From: Cephalopachus bancanus
Lineage: Eukaryota; Chordata; Mammalia; Primates; Tarsiidae
Direction of reading: 5' to 3'
Assembly (NCBI GenBank): GCA_027257055.1
Contig: JAPVLO010000044.1
Coordinates: 5,518,001 to 5,582,000, forward strand
DNA: 64,000 bases
Shown: positions 12,165-24,117 of the stretch, piece by piece
How positions within the stretch are numbered: the first letter of the stretch is position 1
Layout: every line of letters starts with the position of its first letter
Translations under genes and position numbers: made by a program
The notes under the pieces: generated by a model
Database searches by the model: none
What the model was told of the DNA's origin: nothing
Seen by the model: the letters and a program-made list of their open reading frames with translations, nothing else

Positions 12165-12431
12165 TTATTAATATTAAATTTCTAGGGAGATTTTGATGAA
12201 AATATATCTAAAGCATATGATAATATAGAAACATTTTATTAAACCATGTAATATTGGCAAGACACAAAAAAAACTTCCCATACTCTTTGTTAGTGTATCT
12301 GGTAAAATGAGGTGTCTCTAAATAAAGAATAATTGGTGTAGCTAGAAGTTATTTGATAAATCTTGGTAATTCCTTTGGTATACTTCTCAAAAATTGAGAA
12401 AATAAATAACTGTATTAAATGGATTATACAG

Positions 12432-12576
12432 GGTGAGATTGGCAGTTGAGGGAAACTGCTAGGAGAGAGAAGGGCACACCTCATCAACAAGGGTACTTGC
12501 ATAATCAACATTTGTATACCTAACCCTAAATTGTACCCTGCATCTTTATAATAAATAAATAAACAAATAAATAAAT
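12432..12576 (+). mobile_element. Very short L1 3'UTR insertion
   Basis: Only the final ~120 bp of the L1 3'UTR (gattggcagttgaggg to ccctaaattgtaccctg) plus an A-rich (aaat) tail. Perfect 15-bp duplication aaatggattatacag at 12417-12431 and 12577-12591. Confidence 0.95.
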
Positions 12577-12591
12577 AAATGGATTATACAG

Positions 12592-13160
12592 CCTTTTGCA
12601 AATCAAGGACTTGCCCGTTTCTTGCTTTCAGCAGCTTGAAGGAAGATCTAATTAATAGAGCACTAAAAATTATTTTTGGTAATAACTGAAATTTTTGATA
12701 TATGGCTAGAGAAATTCAGAAAACTGAGAATCGTTGCTATAATAAGTCTCCTTTCCTTCCAATATGCTTATTTATATGAACAAGAGTCCATAGCATTTAT
12801 ATTCATAAAAATGAAAAGTAGGAATAGACTTTATGCTGAATCTGATTTCATTCTAGCAATAAGACATATTATTTTAAGGATAAGTAAACTAATATATTTT
12901 AGAGGTTTGTTCATTCCTTTTAAAAATACATTTTCAATAAAATTTTACCTTGGCTTAATTAGTTATCAAACATTATAGTATATATTTTAATCAATTGTAT
13001 GTTAATCATTAAGATAATTCACCTTCAAAGAGTTTTTTTTTTAAACACTGAGATCCAGAAACAAAACCAATGAAATAATCAATTTTATGTTGTAGACCAG
13101 TGTGACGATATATTTTTGTTTGGAGAATTATGCTAGAGTCATCACTAAAAAGACTTCAAT
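12592..13160. other. Unique DNA
   Basis: AT-rich. A 100-codon plus frame at 12676-12978 has no recognisable domain or initiator context, and its composition is that of random AT-rich DNA. Confidence 0.35.
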
Positions 13161-13161
13161 A

Positions 13162-13445
13162 GCTGGGCATGGTGACTCATGTCTATAATCCCAGCACTAT
13201 GGAAGGCCAAGGCTGGAGGATTGCTGCGGTCAGGAGTTCAAGACCAGCCTGGGTAACATAGTAAAACCCTGTCTCTAAAATAAAATTAGCTGAGTGTAGT
13301 GGCACATGCCTGTAGTCCCAGCTACTTGGGAGGTTGAGTTAGGAAGATCACTTGAGCCCAAGAGCTTGAGGTTACAGTGACCTATGATTGTGTACTGCAC
13401 TCTGGCCTGGGCAACAGAGCAAGACCCTGCCTCTGTGATAAACAA
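13162..13445 (+). mobile_element. AluJ-like older Alu
   Basis: Dimeric Alu with sequence close to the ancestral primate form (ttcaagaccagcctgggtaacatagt; ctgtagtcccagctacttggg). Heavily mutated, with a decayed tail. It represents an older layer than the lineage-specific copies. Confidence 0.85.
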
Positions 13446-14558
13446 ATAAATTTTTAAAATATTGATAATTCATTTTAAGCTGATCATTGAAAATTGGGTA
13501 GATTAGCAGTCATTTCAAAGAGCAGTTACCGCAGACAACCAAAAGCTACAGTTGACATTAATTACATTTAAATTCATCTTTTGGTAAGTGCTATTCTTTG
13601 AGATTAAGGGTGATGATGCCCACAAATTAGAACACTGACATATCTTTTATTCCATTTGGAGAAAAGTTAATAATTGAAATTTTCTACAGAGGTCAAGAAA
13701 TGTCAAAGAATAGACTCAACCTGGCTTAGAACTGCCCACTCTTTTTTCTCTGCTTTTTCTTTCTTTATAATCAGAGCAGTTTATGTTTGTGACCTTAGCC
13801 TTCAAGTAGACTTGGACACACATATGAGAAGATTACACTTTATTTCACTTGCTTGAAAAATATATTATCTACTTTATATTGGTGAAAGACCATAATGTAT
13901 AAAAAGAGCAAATTTAAAGGTAGAAGAACAAATGAGTTCTATTGTCAACTATAATTTTTTCTTAAATAGAAAAAGTATATTTCATTTGCAGTGTTTGACA
14001 AAATGTTGGCATTCTTAATCATAAATTATCTCTTAGAGATCAGTAACAAACACACTACTATTACACAAGGGAAGTGAAAATAAAAGGAGCAGAAAAAATT
14101 AAATAACACAAATGGCTAATAAAACTATACTAAAATGATGTACTTTAACATTAATATGTGAAAAATCAATTTCTTTGTAATATTACATTATCAGTGATTA
14201 CATACACTGCCATTTAACGTTCATACAGTTTTAGAAAATGAAGAATTCTCAAACAGTAGGAAAACTCATTTCAGTTATGGAAAATTTACTCAAAGTAGAT
14301 TTTGCATATGCTCTACCCCAGTAGTTCCAGTCCACAGGAATTATTCCAACAAAGGAGTTGGGCAAATTGACGTTTATGTATAAGCATGTCAACTATAAAC
14401 TGTTAAATACTTTAATTCTGATAGACAACTGTATGTATATTCAGTTTTCAACCATCTTAAATGTACCACAAAAAGAAAAACCGCTCTTCTGTTCTTGTTC
14501 TACCTTTGGTAAACATCAGAATGGTAAATAGACATTGTGTATAAAATAAACTAAGGGT
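13446..14558. other. Unique AT-rich DNA
   Basis: No repeat, exon or regulatory site recognised. Confidence 0.4.
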
Positions 14559-14567
14559 CAGCTAATG

Positions 14568-14997
14568 CCTTTTTTTTTTTTTTGAGTTGCAGTCTCACTC
14601 TGTCTCCCAGGCTGGAGTGCAGTGGCACACTCACAGCCACCACAGCATCGACCTGCTGGCTCTGGCGATCCTTCCGCCTCAACCTTGCAAGTAGCTGGAA
14701 CTACAGGCATGCACTACCACGCCTGGCTAGTTTTTTATTTATTGTAGTGACGAGGTCTGGCCAAGTTGCCTGGGCTGGTCTCGAGCCCTTGGGCTCAGGC
14801 AGTTCACTTTCCTTGGCCTCCCAAAGTGCTGGGATTACAGACTGAGCCACTGAGCCCAGCCTTATTTTTTGATTTATTGTAGAGACGAGGTCTCACCAAT
14901 TTGCCCAGCCTGGTCTCGAACCCAGTGAGCTCAGCCAATTTTCTTGCCTTGGCCTCCTAAAGTGCTGGGATTACAGGCTTGAGCCACCATGCCCAGC
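14568..14997 (-). mobile_element. Trimeric Alu (left-left-right), minus strand
   Basis: Read on the plus strand: T-run, one right arm (14582-14728), a left arm (about 14729-14862), then a second left arm (about 14863-14997). One flanking duplication, cagctaatg, brackets all three (14559-14567 and 14998-15006, with similarity extending to gccttt/gtcttt). The single duplication argues for one insertion of a trimeric source or for an unequal-crossover gain of one arm. Confidence 0.85.
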
Positions 14998-15006
14998 CAG
15001 CTAATG

Positions 15007-16857
15007 TCTTTTATGAGATATAAATGTAAAATAGAAAAGCATAGGCATTGAGTATAAAACTTAAAATACTGGGAAGAACTTGGATTTTGGTTTGAAATGT
15101 TCATGAAAGCAAGATTACAATTAATATACTGTCAGGAGTTGCAAATTCAGATGTTTAAAGGGGCCAAGAAGGAAACCAAAGTGAGTACAGCAGTTTGGGA
15201 AGATCAGAACTTCTGTTGCCTGTGAGGACCAACAGAGCCAGTCGGTTAACAGACTTTCTGATATTTCAAGAGAAGCTGGAAATCCAGATTTTTGTGTGAA
15301 ACTTGATTTTTTAAAAAAATTTTTAGCAGTGAATTCATGTTTCTTAAAAGAACAAATGGGCCAAATAAAACACATCTTTGTGTAGAATTTGACTGATAAT
15401 GTGTCTCTTTAATGACTTTTACTTTATCACTTTTCCAGATTTTTCCTTTGAAATATACATTTGTTTAAATAGCTCGTAGGACAGAATGTCACCAATTAGT
15501 TGATTCCAGCTATAACTCATTTCAAAGTCAGCCTATTAAAAATTTTATAGGGAATGAGAGCAATAACTGCTTAGATAGTAAAGACAGAACCACATGATCA
15601 ACTTTATTGCACTCAACTGTATGAAAGTCTATATTTTTAAGTTATTCTTGGCCTATAACACAAACAGGTTGATCATATTGGGAACATTAAGAAAGTCTTC
15701 TGAAATGACTCTGGGTTAAACTTACCAGAAAATCTGTAGCCCAAGTTTGATTATTTTGTTAGTAATTACAATTATTTGAATACTGAGAATTTCCAGAACT
15801 GATGAATAAAAGGCCCATCTTTAACAGAAGTGAATCAGCCATTTTAAAATTGGGCTTACTTAAAACTTTTAAGGATTTCTAACCTGTGTAGTATAAAAGA
15901 AGAATAATCAAATGAGTTCTTGGCATGAATTATCTTATAACAAATGCTAAATGCAACTTCTCAGTTTATTTTAATTACCATGACCATATATTACGGGGTT
16001 TTGGTTAAAATAATAAAATTAGTTTTTATGACTCCTGCTTGGATTTGATTTTACTGTCTTGTTTTGGTTAAAGTGTATTTAGACCCATTGTGTGCTAAAA
16101 TAAGTGTGGAAGAAAGTTCTTGGGAAGGGATTGCTATTTGTAGACACATTTTGTGTAGAGAAAATTTTCTTCTGATGAGTGCCTGTTTTTCTCAGATTCC
16201 ATCTGCCAAGAACTATTCAGTCCATTGTGTTCTCTCTGATTTCCAAAGTAATCAGAATCAAATTCACAATTATAAACCTTATTTGCTATCCAGTCAATTG
16301 GATACTGTGTTGACAATTAAGCTGGACTTAAATGACTTTAAATTGCTCTTTGGAGATGACTTATCTATGATTCCATATAGGACTGAAACTTAATACTATG
16401 AAAACTTAAGTGAATTCTAACTGAAGTAGAGAAGAATAGGAAATGCTACTTGAGACTTTAATTCAGGCCAGTTAGTTATTTGCCAACTACTTCGTGGGAG
16501 CCAGGTGCTAGTTAGAATTTATGGAGGAGATTTATTTAAAGCATCAAGAAAATGCCATTAGTGTAGAAAAGTATAATAGGAAGATAGTAAGAGAAGAGAG
16601 AACTTTTGGAGGAAGCTGATTTGAGTACAGCCTTGGTAGATGGGAATACCTTTGACACTCAAGCATTCTTAACTGATGAGAAATCGTTGGGGAATTATTT
16701 TATTTAAACTTGCTCTTTCTTATTTAGTTGATTAGTACTACCAGTGTTACCTTCTTGTTTTGATACTTACAAACCAGTTTGATTATAACTGTAGTTATAT
16801 GAGATGTTAACATTAATGGAAACTGGATGAGGAATATATGGAACCTCTGTGCTATTG
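15007..16857. other. Unique DNA
   Basis: No repeat recognised. A 109-codon plus frame (16064-16393) begins with TTG and has no recognised domain and no clear splice sites. I do not call it a gene. Confidence 0.35.
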
Positions 16858-16859
16858 GC

Positions 16860-17105
16860 TTTTTTTAATGAGGCAACATTCACATAACATAAAACTAACT
16901 GTTGTACTTGCCGTGGAATCTCTAGTTGTACAATTTAAAATGTGTAAACTTTAGTGTCATTTAGTATATTTAGAATGTTATGCAACCATCACCTCTATAT
17001 AGTTTCCATACCTTTTAATCTCTCCAAAAGGAATCCGTACCCATCCAGCGATTACTCTACCTTCTTCCCTTTCTTCAGTGCCTGACGACCATTAATCTGT
17101 TTTCT
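16860..17105 (-). mobile_element. Old L1M 3' end, minus strand
   Basis: Reads as the reverse complement of the old L1M 3'UTR (cattcacataacataaaactaac, gcaaccatcacc, ttctgtctctatgaat). It lies tail to tail with the plus-strand L1M that follows. Confidence 0.65.
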
Positions 17106-18430
17106 GTCTCTATGAATTCAACTATTATGAATGTAATAGGAAAAATAGATGAATTGAACTTTGTCACAATTAAAAACTTGCTCTGTAGAAGCCACTGTCA
17201 AGAAAGTGAACAGATAGACTTGGAGAAAATATTAACAAATTATATAGCAGATACAAGTTTAGTGTCCAGATTATATAAAGAACTCTTAAAACTCAATAGG
17301 AAAATAATAACACAATTTAAACTTGGAAAAAGGATCTGTGTAGACATTTAATCAGAGAAGATATACAAATAGCCAGTAGGCACATAAAAACATGTTCAAC
17401 ATCATTAGCTATCATAAATATAAATCAAACCACATGAAATACTATATCACACCCTCTAAGATGGCTGTAATAAAACAAGTGAACAATAATAAATGTTGAT
17501 AAAGATATGGAGATATTGGAAGCCTTCTGTAAGTTGGTGAAGTGACTTTGGAAAACAGTTTGACAGTTTCCTCAAAAAAATAAACATATGTGAGGTACTT
17601 ACCTTATGCCCCAGAACTTCCACTCGGAGGTGTGCACCCCGAAAAAGTGAAAAACATGTCCATATAAAAACTTGTTTGAGCCGGGCTCGGTGGCTCAGCC
17701 TGTAATCCTGCGCCTTTGGGAGGCTGAGGTGAGTGGATTGCCTGAGCCCGCGGGTTCGAGACCCACCTGGGCAGCGAGACCTCATCTCTACAATAAATCA
17801 AAAAATCAGCCGGGCGTGGTAGCGCATGTCTGTAATTCCAGCTACTTGGAAGGCTGAGGCGCAAGGATCGCCGGAGCCCAGCAGGTCGAGGTTGCGGTGG
17901 CCGGAAGCGGCCACTGCACTCCAGTCTGGGCGACAGAGTGAGACTCCAACTCAAAAAAAAAAAAGAAAAACTTGTTTGTGAATGTTTATAGCAACCAAAA
18001 TATGGAAACAAGCCAAATGTCCAGATGAATGGATAAACAAAATGTGTAGCCATGCAATGGAATATTATGACACCATAAAAAGGACTGAAGTATCCATACA
18101 TGTTTCAACATGGATAAACTTGAAAATATTCTAACTAAAAGAAGACACAGAAGGCCACATATTATGTGAATCCATTTATGTGAAGTGTCCTGAGTAGAGA
18201 AATGTATAAAGACAGAAGGCAGATTGATGGTTGCCAGCAGCTCAAGGGAGGGGAAATAGGGAGTAACTGATGAGTACAGAATTTTTCTTATTGGATGATG
18301 AAAATCTTTTGAAGGTAGATTGTGATGATGGTTGCACATTGTAAACATACTAAAAAACCACTAAATTGTACGGGTTAAAAAAGTGAATTTTTGGTATGTG
18401 AAATATATCCATAAAAATAAGTAAATTTAA
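17106..18430 (+). mobile_element. Old L1M ORF2 3' part and 3'UTR, plus strand
   Basis: Translates in pieces to the ORF2 C-terminal region (INKLLCRSH-like, then gcacataaaaacatgttcaac) and runs into an L1M 3'UTR (ggttgccagcagctcaaggg; gatgatggttgcacattg; ccataaaaataa). Highly diverged. Interrupted by the Alu at 17679. Confidence 0.75.
17679..17965 (+). mobile_element. Alu, young lineage subfamily, inside L1M
   Basis: Full dimer beginning agccgggctcggtgg. Perfect 13-bp duplication aaaaacttgtttg at 17666-17678 and 17966-17978. Confidence 0.95.
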
Positions 18431-18502
18431 AATTTTTTTGCATTCAGAGGTTTTTCTCATTTAATGTTTACCTTAAGAAAAGTATTTTATTTTATTTTTT
18501 AG

Positions 18503-18597
18503 GAATTTATCATGGCATCCTGCATTGACCACTAAAAATAAAATGCGAATTCCGCATTCTCATGCATTTATCGATCTGACTGAAGATTTTACAGCAG
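18503..18597 (+). other. Candidate internal coding exon (95 bp), host gene unknown
   Basis: A pyrimidine-rich tract ending ttttattttttag (AG at 18501-18502) precedes a 95-bp block that ends cag followed by gtgagt (18598-18603), a strong donor. Of the three plus frames only one stays open. It enters with one base completing a codon, reads 31 codons including RIPHSHAFIDLTEDFTA, and leaves one base. Base composition is less AT-biased than the flanks. An FIDLTED stretch resembles a SUMO-interaction motif, but that is only a pattern. I do not recognise the protein and saw no partner exon. A chance splice-like block cannot be excluded. Confidence 0.35.
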
Positions 18598-18603
18598 GTG
18601 AGT

Positions 18604-19140
18604 TGTACATAAATGTGAAATGTTTGTTTTAATCAGAATTCTTTTGTGGGTGATGAGGGTAGGGTTGGGTGTGTCATAATATTTCCTAGGTGTTGCTACA
18701 TGTTTCAGCTTATTAGGTGACATATTTTAAGTTCTCTTTCCTCTGTGATATTAAAATTGATCAGCAGATTCAGTTTTCCTCACCATGAGTCATCCTCTAT
18801 CATGCTCTCTAATGGTTAGTATTGATGAATACTGTCAGGTCAATTATTTCAATAGGAGTTTCAAAATGGTGGCACACTAAATCTATCACTCCCATACATA
18901 TATAAATAACTGAATTTTCTATTAAAAATGACGTGCTATCTTCATTTTTTTGGTCACGAGAAATACAGTTGAGACAGGAAATATAAATGTTTGATTTGTT
19001 TACCCTGCTTCCTACCATTTTTTGCCAGTTTTCAAATACTTACAATTTGATTTTATAATGACATTTTTATATAACGTGCTAAGTAAAATCAGTAAACCAG
19101 TCCTGGTGACTGCTAAAGGGAGTAACACTTACTTCCTTTA
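18604..19140. other. Unique DNA
   Basis: No repeat or second exon recognised downstream of the candidate donor. Confidence 0.35.
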
Positions 19141-19158
19141 AAAATGTTCCATGATTAA

Positions 19159-19382
19159 GTGAACCTTGAACAATTATAATACTATAAGAAAGCATTTGGC
19201 AGTAACGGGAAACTGTCAGGGAAGGGGGTGTGGAATTGGCAGTTGAGGGAAACTGCTAGGGGAGGGAGGGGCATACCTTATCAACAAGGGTACCTGCATA
19301 ATCAATGTTTGTACACCTAACCCTGAATTGTACCCCACATCTTTATTTTTAAAAAAATTTTTTTAAAGAGGCAGGGAAAAAA
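19159..19382 (+). mobile_element. Short L1 3'UTR insertion, plus strand
   Basis: L1 3'UTR (ggcagttgagggaaactgc to ccctgaattgtacccc) with an A-rich tail. Perfect 18-bp duplication aaaatgttccatgattaa at 19141-19158 and 19383-19400. Confidence 0.95.
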
Positions 19383-19410
19383 AAAATGTTCCATGATTAA
19401 AGCCCTAAAT

Positions 19411-19750
19411 GTTTTTTTTTTTTTTCATTAATCAGTATTTTTTATTATGGTTTTGTGGGGTACAGTTAAGGGTTAGGTGTACAATTACGTTTCATTCAGG
19501 CACCCTGTTGATAAGGTGTTTTCCCATCCCCCGACAGATATTTGCTACTGTTAATCCCATCCCCCTCCCCCCATAGTTTCCCAGTACTGTCAGTCATTTT
19601 CTTATAGTATTGCATTGGATGTTCAAGGTCCATTATATGAGTGAGAACATGCGATATTCGGATCTTTGTTTCTGTGAGAGGTCACTCAGTATTATAGACT
19701 CTAGTTCCATCCAGGTTGCAGCGAAATTCATGATTTTGTTCTTTTTTATG
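19411..19750 (-). mobile_element. Short L1 3' end, minus strand, in the duplication of the previous L1
   Basis: T-run, then L1 3'UTR (gtggggtacagttaaggg) and the end of ORF2. Duplication taaagccctaaat at 19398-19410 and 19751-19763. The first copy overlaps the end of the 19159 element's own duplication, so this one landed second. Confidence 0.93.
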
Positions 19751-19763
19751 TAAAGCCCTAAAT

Positions 19764-20399
19764 CTTATTTGAGAAATATATTGTGAAGCAAATAATATTG
19801 TGTAATCTAAATCTAAATCTCTTATCAATTCTGGATTGTTTAAGAATTTTACTGGAGCATTTTTATTATTAAAATACAACTTGCAAAGTTGAAAAAATGT
19901 TAGTGCCCAAATATACGATGGATTTTACTGATTTAAAACAAAACAAACCACAAATTTAATCTTTTGTTCAGTAAGTTTTTTATAGTTCTGAGATCTTACC
20001 TTCTTAAATAAATATTTTTGTTGGAAAGAAAAGAAAGAATTTAAGAAAAGAAAACAAGTTATTTTTGGTGTGTCTTATCTGGTATGCTAATTCATATGAA
20101 ATCCTCAATAATAAGATGCTGACTACACTGCAATGGAAGTTATCTTAATAAGTCACTTTTAAGCTTAAGGAAATTCTATAGTTATAAACTTCTTTTTATT
20201 ATCTTATCCCTATTATACACATACATGCAAACTTTTTTTATAAATCCTTTCTAGGAAAAATCTATCTTAATGAGGTTTTAGAAACTTACTTGTAGTTCAG
20301 AGGTATTCAACTTCCTTAGACAGTATGGACTTTGCTTTTCGGTAATTTTTAAAGAGTTCTTGGGTGTTCTTTTGCAATCAGCAAAATCTGTCTTACACA
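19764..20399. other. Unique AT-rich DNA
   Basis: Nothing recognised. Confidence 0.4.
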
Positions 20400-21079
20400 A
20401 TTTTCAAGATGACTGACTAGAGGCATCTGGCACTTGCCTTCTCTGCAAAGAAGGCCCCAAAGAGCAAATAGGTAATCATATATCAAATAGAGCATCTAAG
20501 CAAGAATACTGGAATTCAGTAGGGAAGTGACAGGGAACATCTGAGACATAGGAAGGGAAGTGAAGCATGTACTCGGGATCAGCTAAGAGCCAGTAGAAAC
20601 TTTTCAGTGCAGGAATGAGTTGAGAGAGGTTCCCAGCAGACCACATGCACACCACAGATTCCCTGAAGTTCTAGCCATAGTAGATTCCATTAGCCCTTAT
20701 GAGCCCTGAAATTCATATAGGGAGCTGCCTAGAGTACATGCAGCTGCATTTTTACAGAGAGGGAGTTCACACTGTGTCTCGCAAACTTCCTGAGATCCAA
20801 ACAACTGTAGTCCATCGACATATTGAGAGCCCAGCCCCCACAAGACTACATATTACTCTGGGACCCAAGAGCCTCCGTATTTCCATATTTCTGGAGCCCC
20901 ACTAAAAAGCCCCGTATCCACCTATAAGGCTGCAGTGTTGTGATACCAGTTGGACCCAGAGATGCAGCCATATTCTCAGTATTGTATCCCCTGCAGTGTC
21001 CTACAGCCTGAGGAATGGGCTGTGCAGCATTGGGGAAGTTGCCCTTGAGACAAAGTTAGCCAAAGTACACATTCCCTGT

Positions 21080-22500
21080 AACCTAAGAACCTCCTGTCTG
21101 GGGGGCCACTAACACTGAAAGCAATCCTGTCCCCTCACCTATCGACCTATACCAGGGCTGCCGCACTCCTGTACACACCTTCAGGGGGTCTGGAAACCTG
21201 CCATCCTGTTCATTGTCCTGGGGCTTAAGGGCATGCCCACTCTGCAAACTGTCACTCTCACCCAAGCATGCTATATGGTAGCCTAGGAATCGACTCACCC
21301 TGCCTGCAATAGCTGGTGCTTATGCACACCATTGGGGGGCTCTGACAACAGGCCTGACTGTCCCCTGCCACTATCCATGCACGTTATATAGGGGTTAGGG
21401 AGTCAAACAACGCACCTGCCACTGTTGTTACCTGTGACACACCATCAAGGGACCTGAGGACAGGCACATTCCATCTATGGCCACTAGTTTTGGTAACCAC
21501 ACACACTATCCAGAGGCCTACACTGCTTGTTTCCACTGAAGTGAACACAGACCACCAAACACCTCACAACAGCTTCTCCCTACCTGGTGCCACCCCCACC
21601 AGTGCTCATGTGTGAATCTGGGGGCCTGGTGATCAATTTTTCCTACCCACCACCAGCAGTCAAGTGTGGCATCCAGGAGTCCTACTCACCACAGCCTGTG
21701 CTCATATGCACCATCATGACCCTAAGGACAGATCTACAGTGTCAATCATAGCCTGTGTCTAGGTACTCTATTGGGACCCTGGAGCTCAGTCTGTCTCCAG
21801 GACTGCCCCTACTAATGCCTGTAGGTGGTGTCCAGTGGTCTGGGATCAATCTGCCCTCCTTGGTACAATTAGCTCCCATGCACACTTTCCTGGGGCATGA
21901 GGATGAACCTGCCCAACCTCCTGGAGCCTGCTCACGTAATTTGGGAACCTAAGAATCAACCAGCCCTCTCCACCATACATGCACCAGCAGGGGGCTTGAG
22001 GACAGGCCCAGCATGCCTGGCAACCACCCTTGATGGTGCCTGTGTACATCATCCGGGCTTATGGATATTAACCCACCCTGTTCTCCATTGTAGTATCTGC
22101 ACTTTTTTCAGGAGCCTGAGGATGGGCCTGCCCAGCCTGCCATCATCAGTCACTGCCACTAGCACCCACCTGTACACGCCACTTGGAAATATAGGGATTG
22201 GTGTGCTCATCACACTGCAATCACCACTGGTGCCCACATGTGCCACCTGGGGGCCCAGAAATTAGGCTGCCAATGCTCCTGTCATCTCTGAAGCCATGCA
22301 TGCTGTCTAGAAGCCTGAGGACCTGACCACCCAGACTACTACTACCACAACTGGGACCTTAAGAAGCTGCCTGGAGGCCCAAGTATTGTCTTGCTTAGAC
22401 CCACTACCACTAATGCCCCTGTATGTGCCCAGGGACCATCACACTTAGTCTTCCACCATCATCATTGGGACCTGAAGACCTGCCCAACTGGCATCCCAGT
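21080..22500 (+). repeat. Imperfect tandem units in an L1 5'UTR
   Basis: A phrase such as ggggcctgaggac..ggcctgcc followed by ccaccacc..tgcacac recurs about every 60-80 bp (for example near 21425, 21895, 21990, 22108, 22248, 22310). The units are degenerate. This looks like a monomer-type array in the 5'UTR promoter region of the L1 that follows. Confidence 0.6.
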
Positions 22501-22793
22501 ACCCACCCAGCAAGGCTTCACCATAGCCTCTACTAACAACCATAGCCTAAGCCACTGAGAAACTCAAAAACACCACTAACTCTGCCTATAACTGAAGAAA
22601 ATCATATAGAGGTTATATCGTTGTGTTCTCTCAAAATCAGAACCAAAGCACTCTATCCTGTCAACTCTGTAGATAACACCTATAAGAGAAAGTCTTTGGT
22701 TATGAAACTCAATCCATAAAATTGGAAGAAGTGACCAGTTTAACAGTTGTTAACATAAGGACAAACACACACACAAACATGAAAAGCAAGGAA

Positions 22794-23099
22794 ATGCAGT
22801 TCGGGTGTGGTGGCGCAAGCCTGTAATCCCAGCACTTTGGGAGGCTGAGGTGAGAGGATTGCTTAAGACCAGAGGTTTGAGATCAGCCTGGGCAACTTGG
22901 TAAGACCTCGTCTCTAAAATAAATTAAAAAATTAGCCAGGTGTGGTCGCCCGCACCTTTGGTTCCAGCTACTCGGAAGGCTGAGGTGGAAGGATCAGCTG
23001 AGACCAGAGGGAGGTTGCTGTGGCCATGAGTGTGCCACTGTACTCCAGCCTGGGCAGTAGAGTAAGACTCCAACTCACAAAAGTAAAAAAAAGAAAAAA
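22794..23099 (+). mobile_element. Alu inside old L1 ORF1
   Basis: Dimeric, older lineage form (ctgggcaacttggtaagacc). Perfect 13-bp duplication gaaaagcaaggaa at 22781-22793 and 23100-23112. Confidence 0.93.
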
Positions 23100-23712
23100 G
23101 AAAAGCAAGGAAGCATGACACCTCCCAACAAGCACAATAACCCTCCCGCAGGATTGTCCAATGGAAAAAATACGAGAATGCTTATAAAAGAATTCAAAAT
23201 AATATTAAAGAAGATCAGTGAGATACAAGAGAATGCAAATAAATGATGCAAAGAAATAAATTTTAAAAAAACACAAGATGTACAAAGCAACCAGAAAACA
23301 ATTCAGAAAGTGATAGGAACAAGTCCTCACTTAGTAATAATCTTGAAAGTAAACTGATTGACTTTTCCAATTAAAAGTTAGATAAAAACAACATGCTACA
23401 AGCTGGCAACAGGTAATTTGCTGCCTGTAAGAAACTCACTTCCTGTGAAGACACTCATAGACTGAAAGTGAAGGGATAGAAAGAGATATGCCATGCAAAC
23501 AGAGACCAAAAGCCTGCAGGAGTAACTGTACTCATATAAAATAAAACAGACAATAGGCAAAAGCAATAAAAAGCGGGGGAGGGTGAGATAGTTATACAGT
23601 GATAAAGTGATCAATTCAGTAAGAGGATATAAAAACCCTAAATATATATGTACCCAACACTGGAACACCCAGATATATAAAGCACATATAATTAAATCCA
23701 ACGGGAAAGAGG

Positions 23713-24117
23713 GACTCAGTCTTTGTGTTGCTATAAAGGAATTCCTGAGGCTTGGCAATTTATGATGAAAAGAGGTTACTTTGGCTCATGGTTTTGCACT
23801 GTACAACAAACATGAGGCTAGCATCTGCTTCTGGTGAGTGGCTCAGGCTGCCTCCACCCATGACAAAAGTGAAAGAGAGAGATATCTCGTGACAAAGAGA
23901 GGAAGCAAGAGATAAAGAGGGAATTACCAGGCTTTTTTTTTTTAAAACAATCTGTTCTCAAGGGAACTCTCATGAGAATTAATAGAGCTCACGATAATTA
24001 CCATGAAGATGGTACCAAGCCATTCATGAGGGATCTGTCCTCATGATCCATACACCACCTATTTAACCCTAACTTCAACATTGGGAATCATATTTCAGCA
24101 TGCTGTCTAAACTATAG
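23713..24117 (-). mobile_element. MaLR-like solo LTR inserted in the old L1
   Basis: The block reads tgttgctataaaggaattcc, gaggcttggcaatttatgat, gcatctgcttctggtgag, ccattcatgagggatctg, and aacattgggaatcatatttc. This order is typical of MaLR-type (THE1/MST/MLT1) LTRs read backwards. L1 ORF2 sequence is present on both sides (up to about 23712, again from about 24118), so the LTR is nested. No internal retroviral genes are present. The family name is uncertain. Confidence 0.6.

Noticed and set aside
16064..16393. 109-codon plus-strand frame as a gene
   Set aside because: It starts at TTG, has no recognised domain and no splice or promoter context, and could occur by chance in this AT-rich stretch.
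17604..18101. 165-codon minus-strand frame
   Set aside because: Most of it is antisense Alu ([14 protein letters not shown] wording); the rest is antisense L1M.
20400..22500. Proline/cysteine-rich small frames as a secreted-protein cluster
   Set aside because: They arise from the CCACC-rich tandem units of an L1 5'UTR and change frame from unit to unit.
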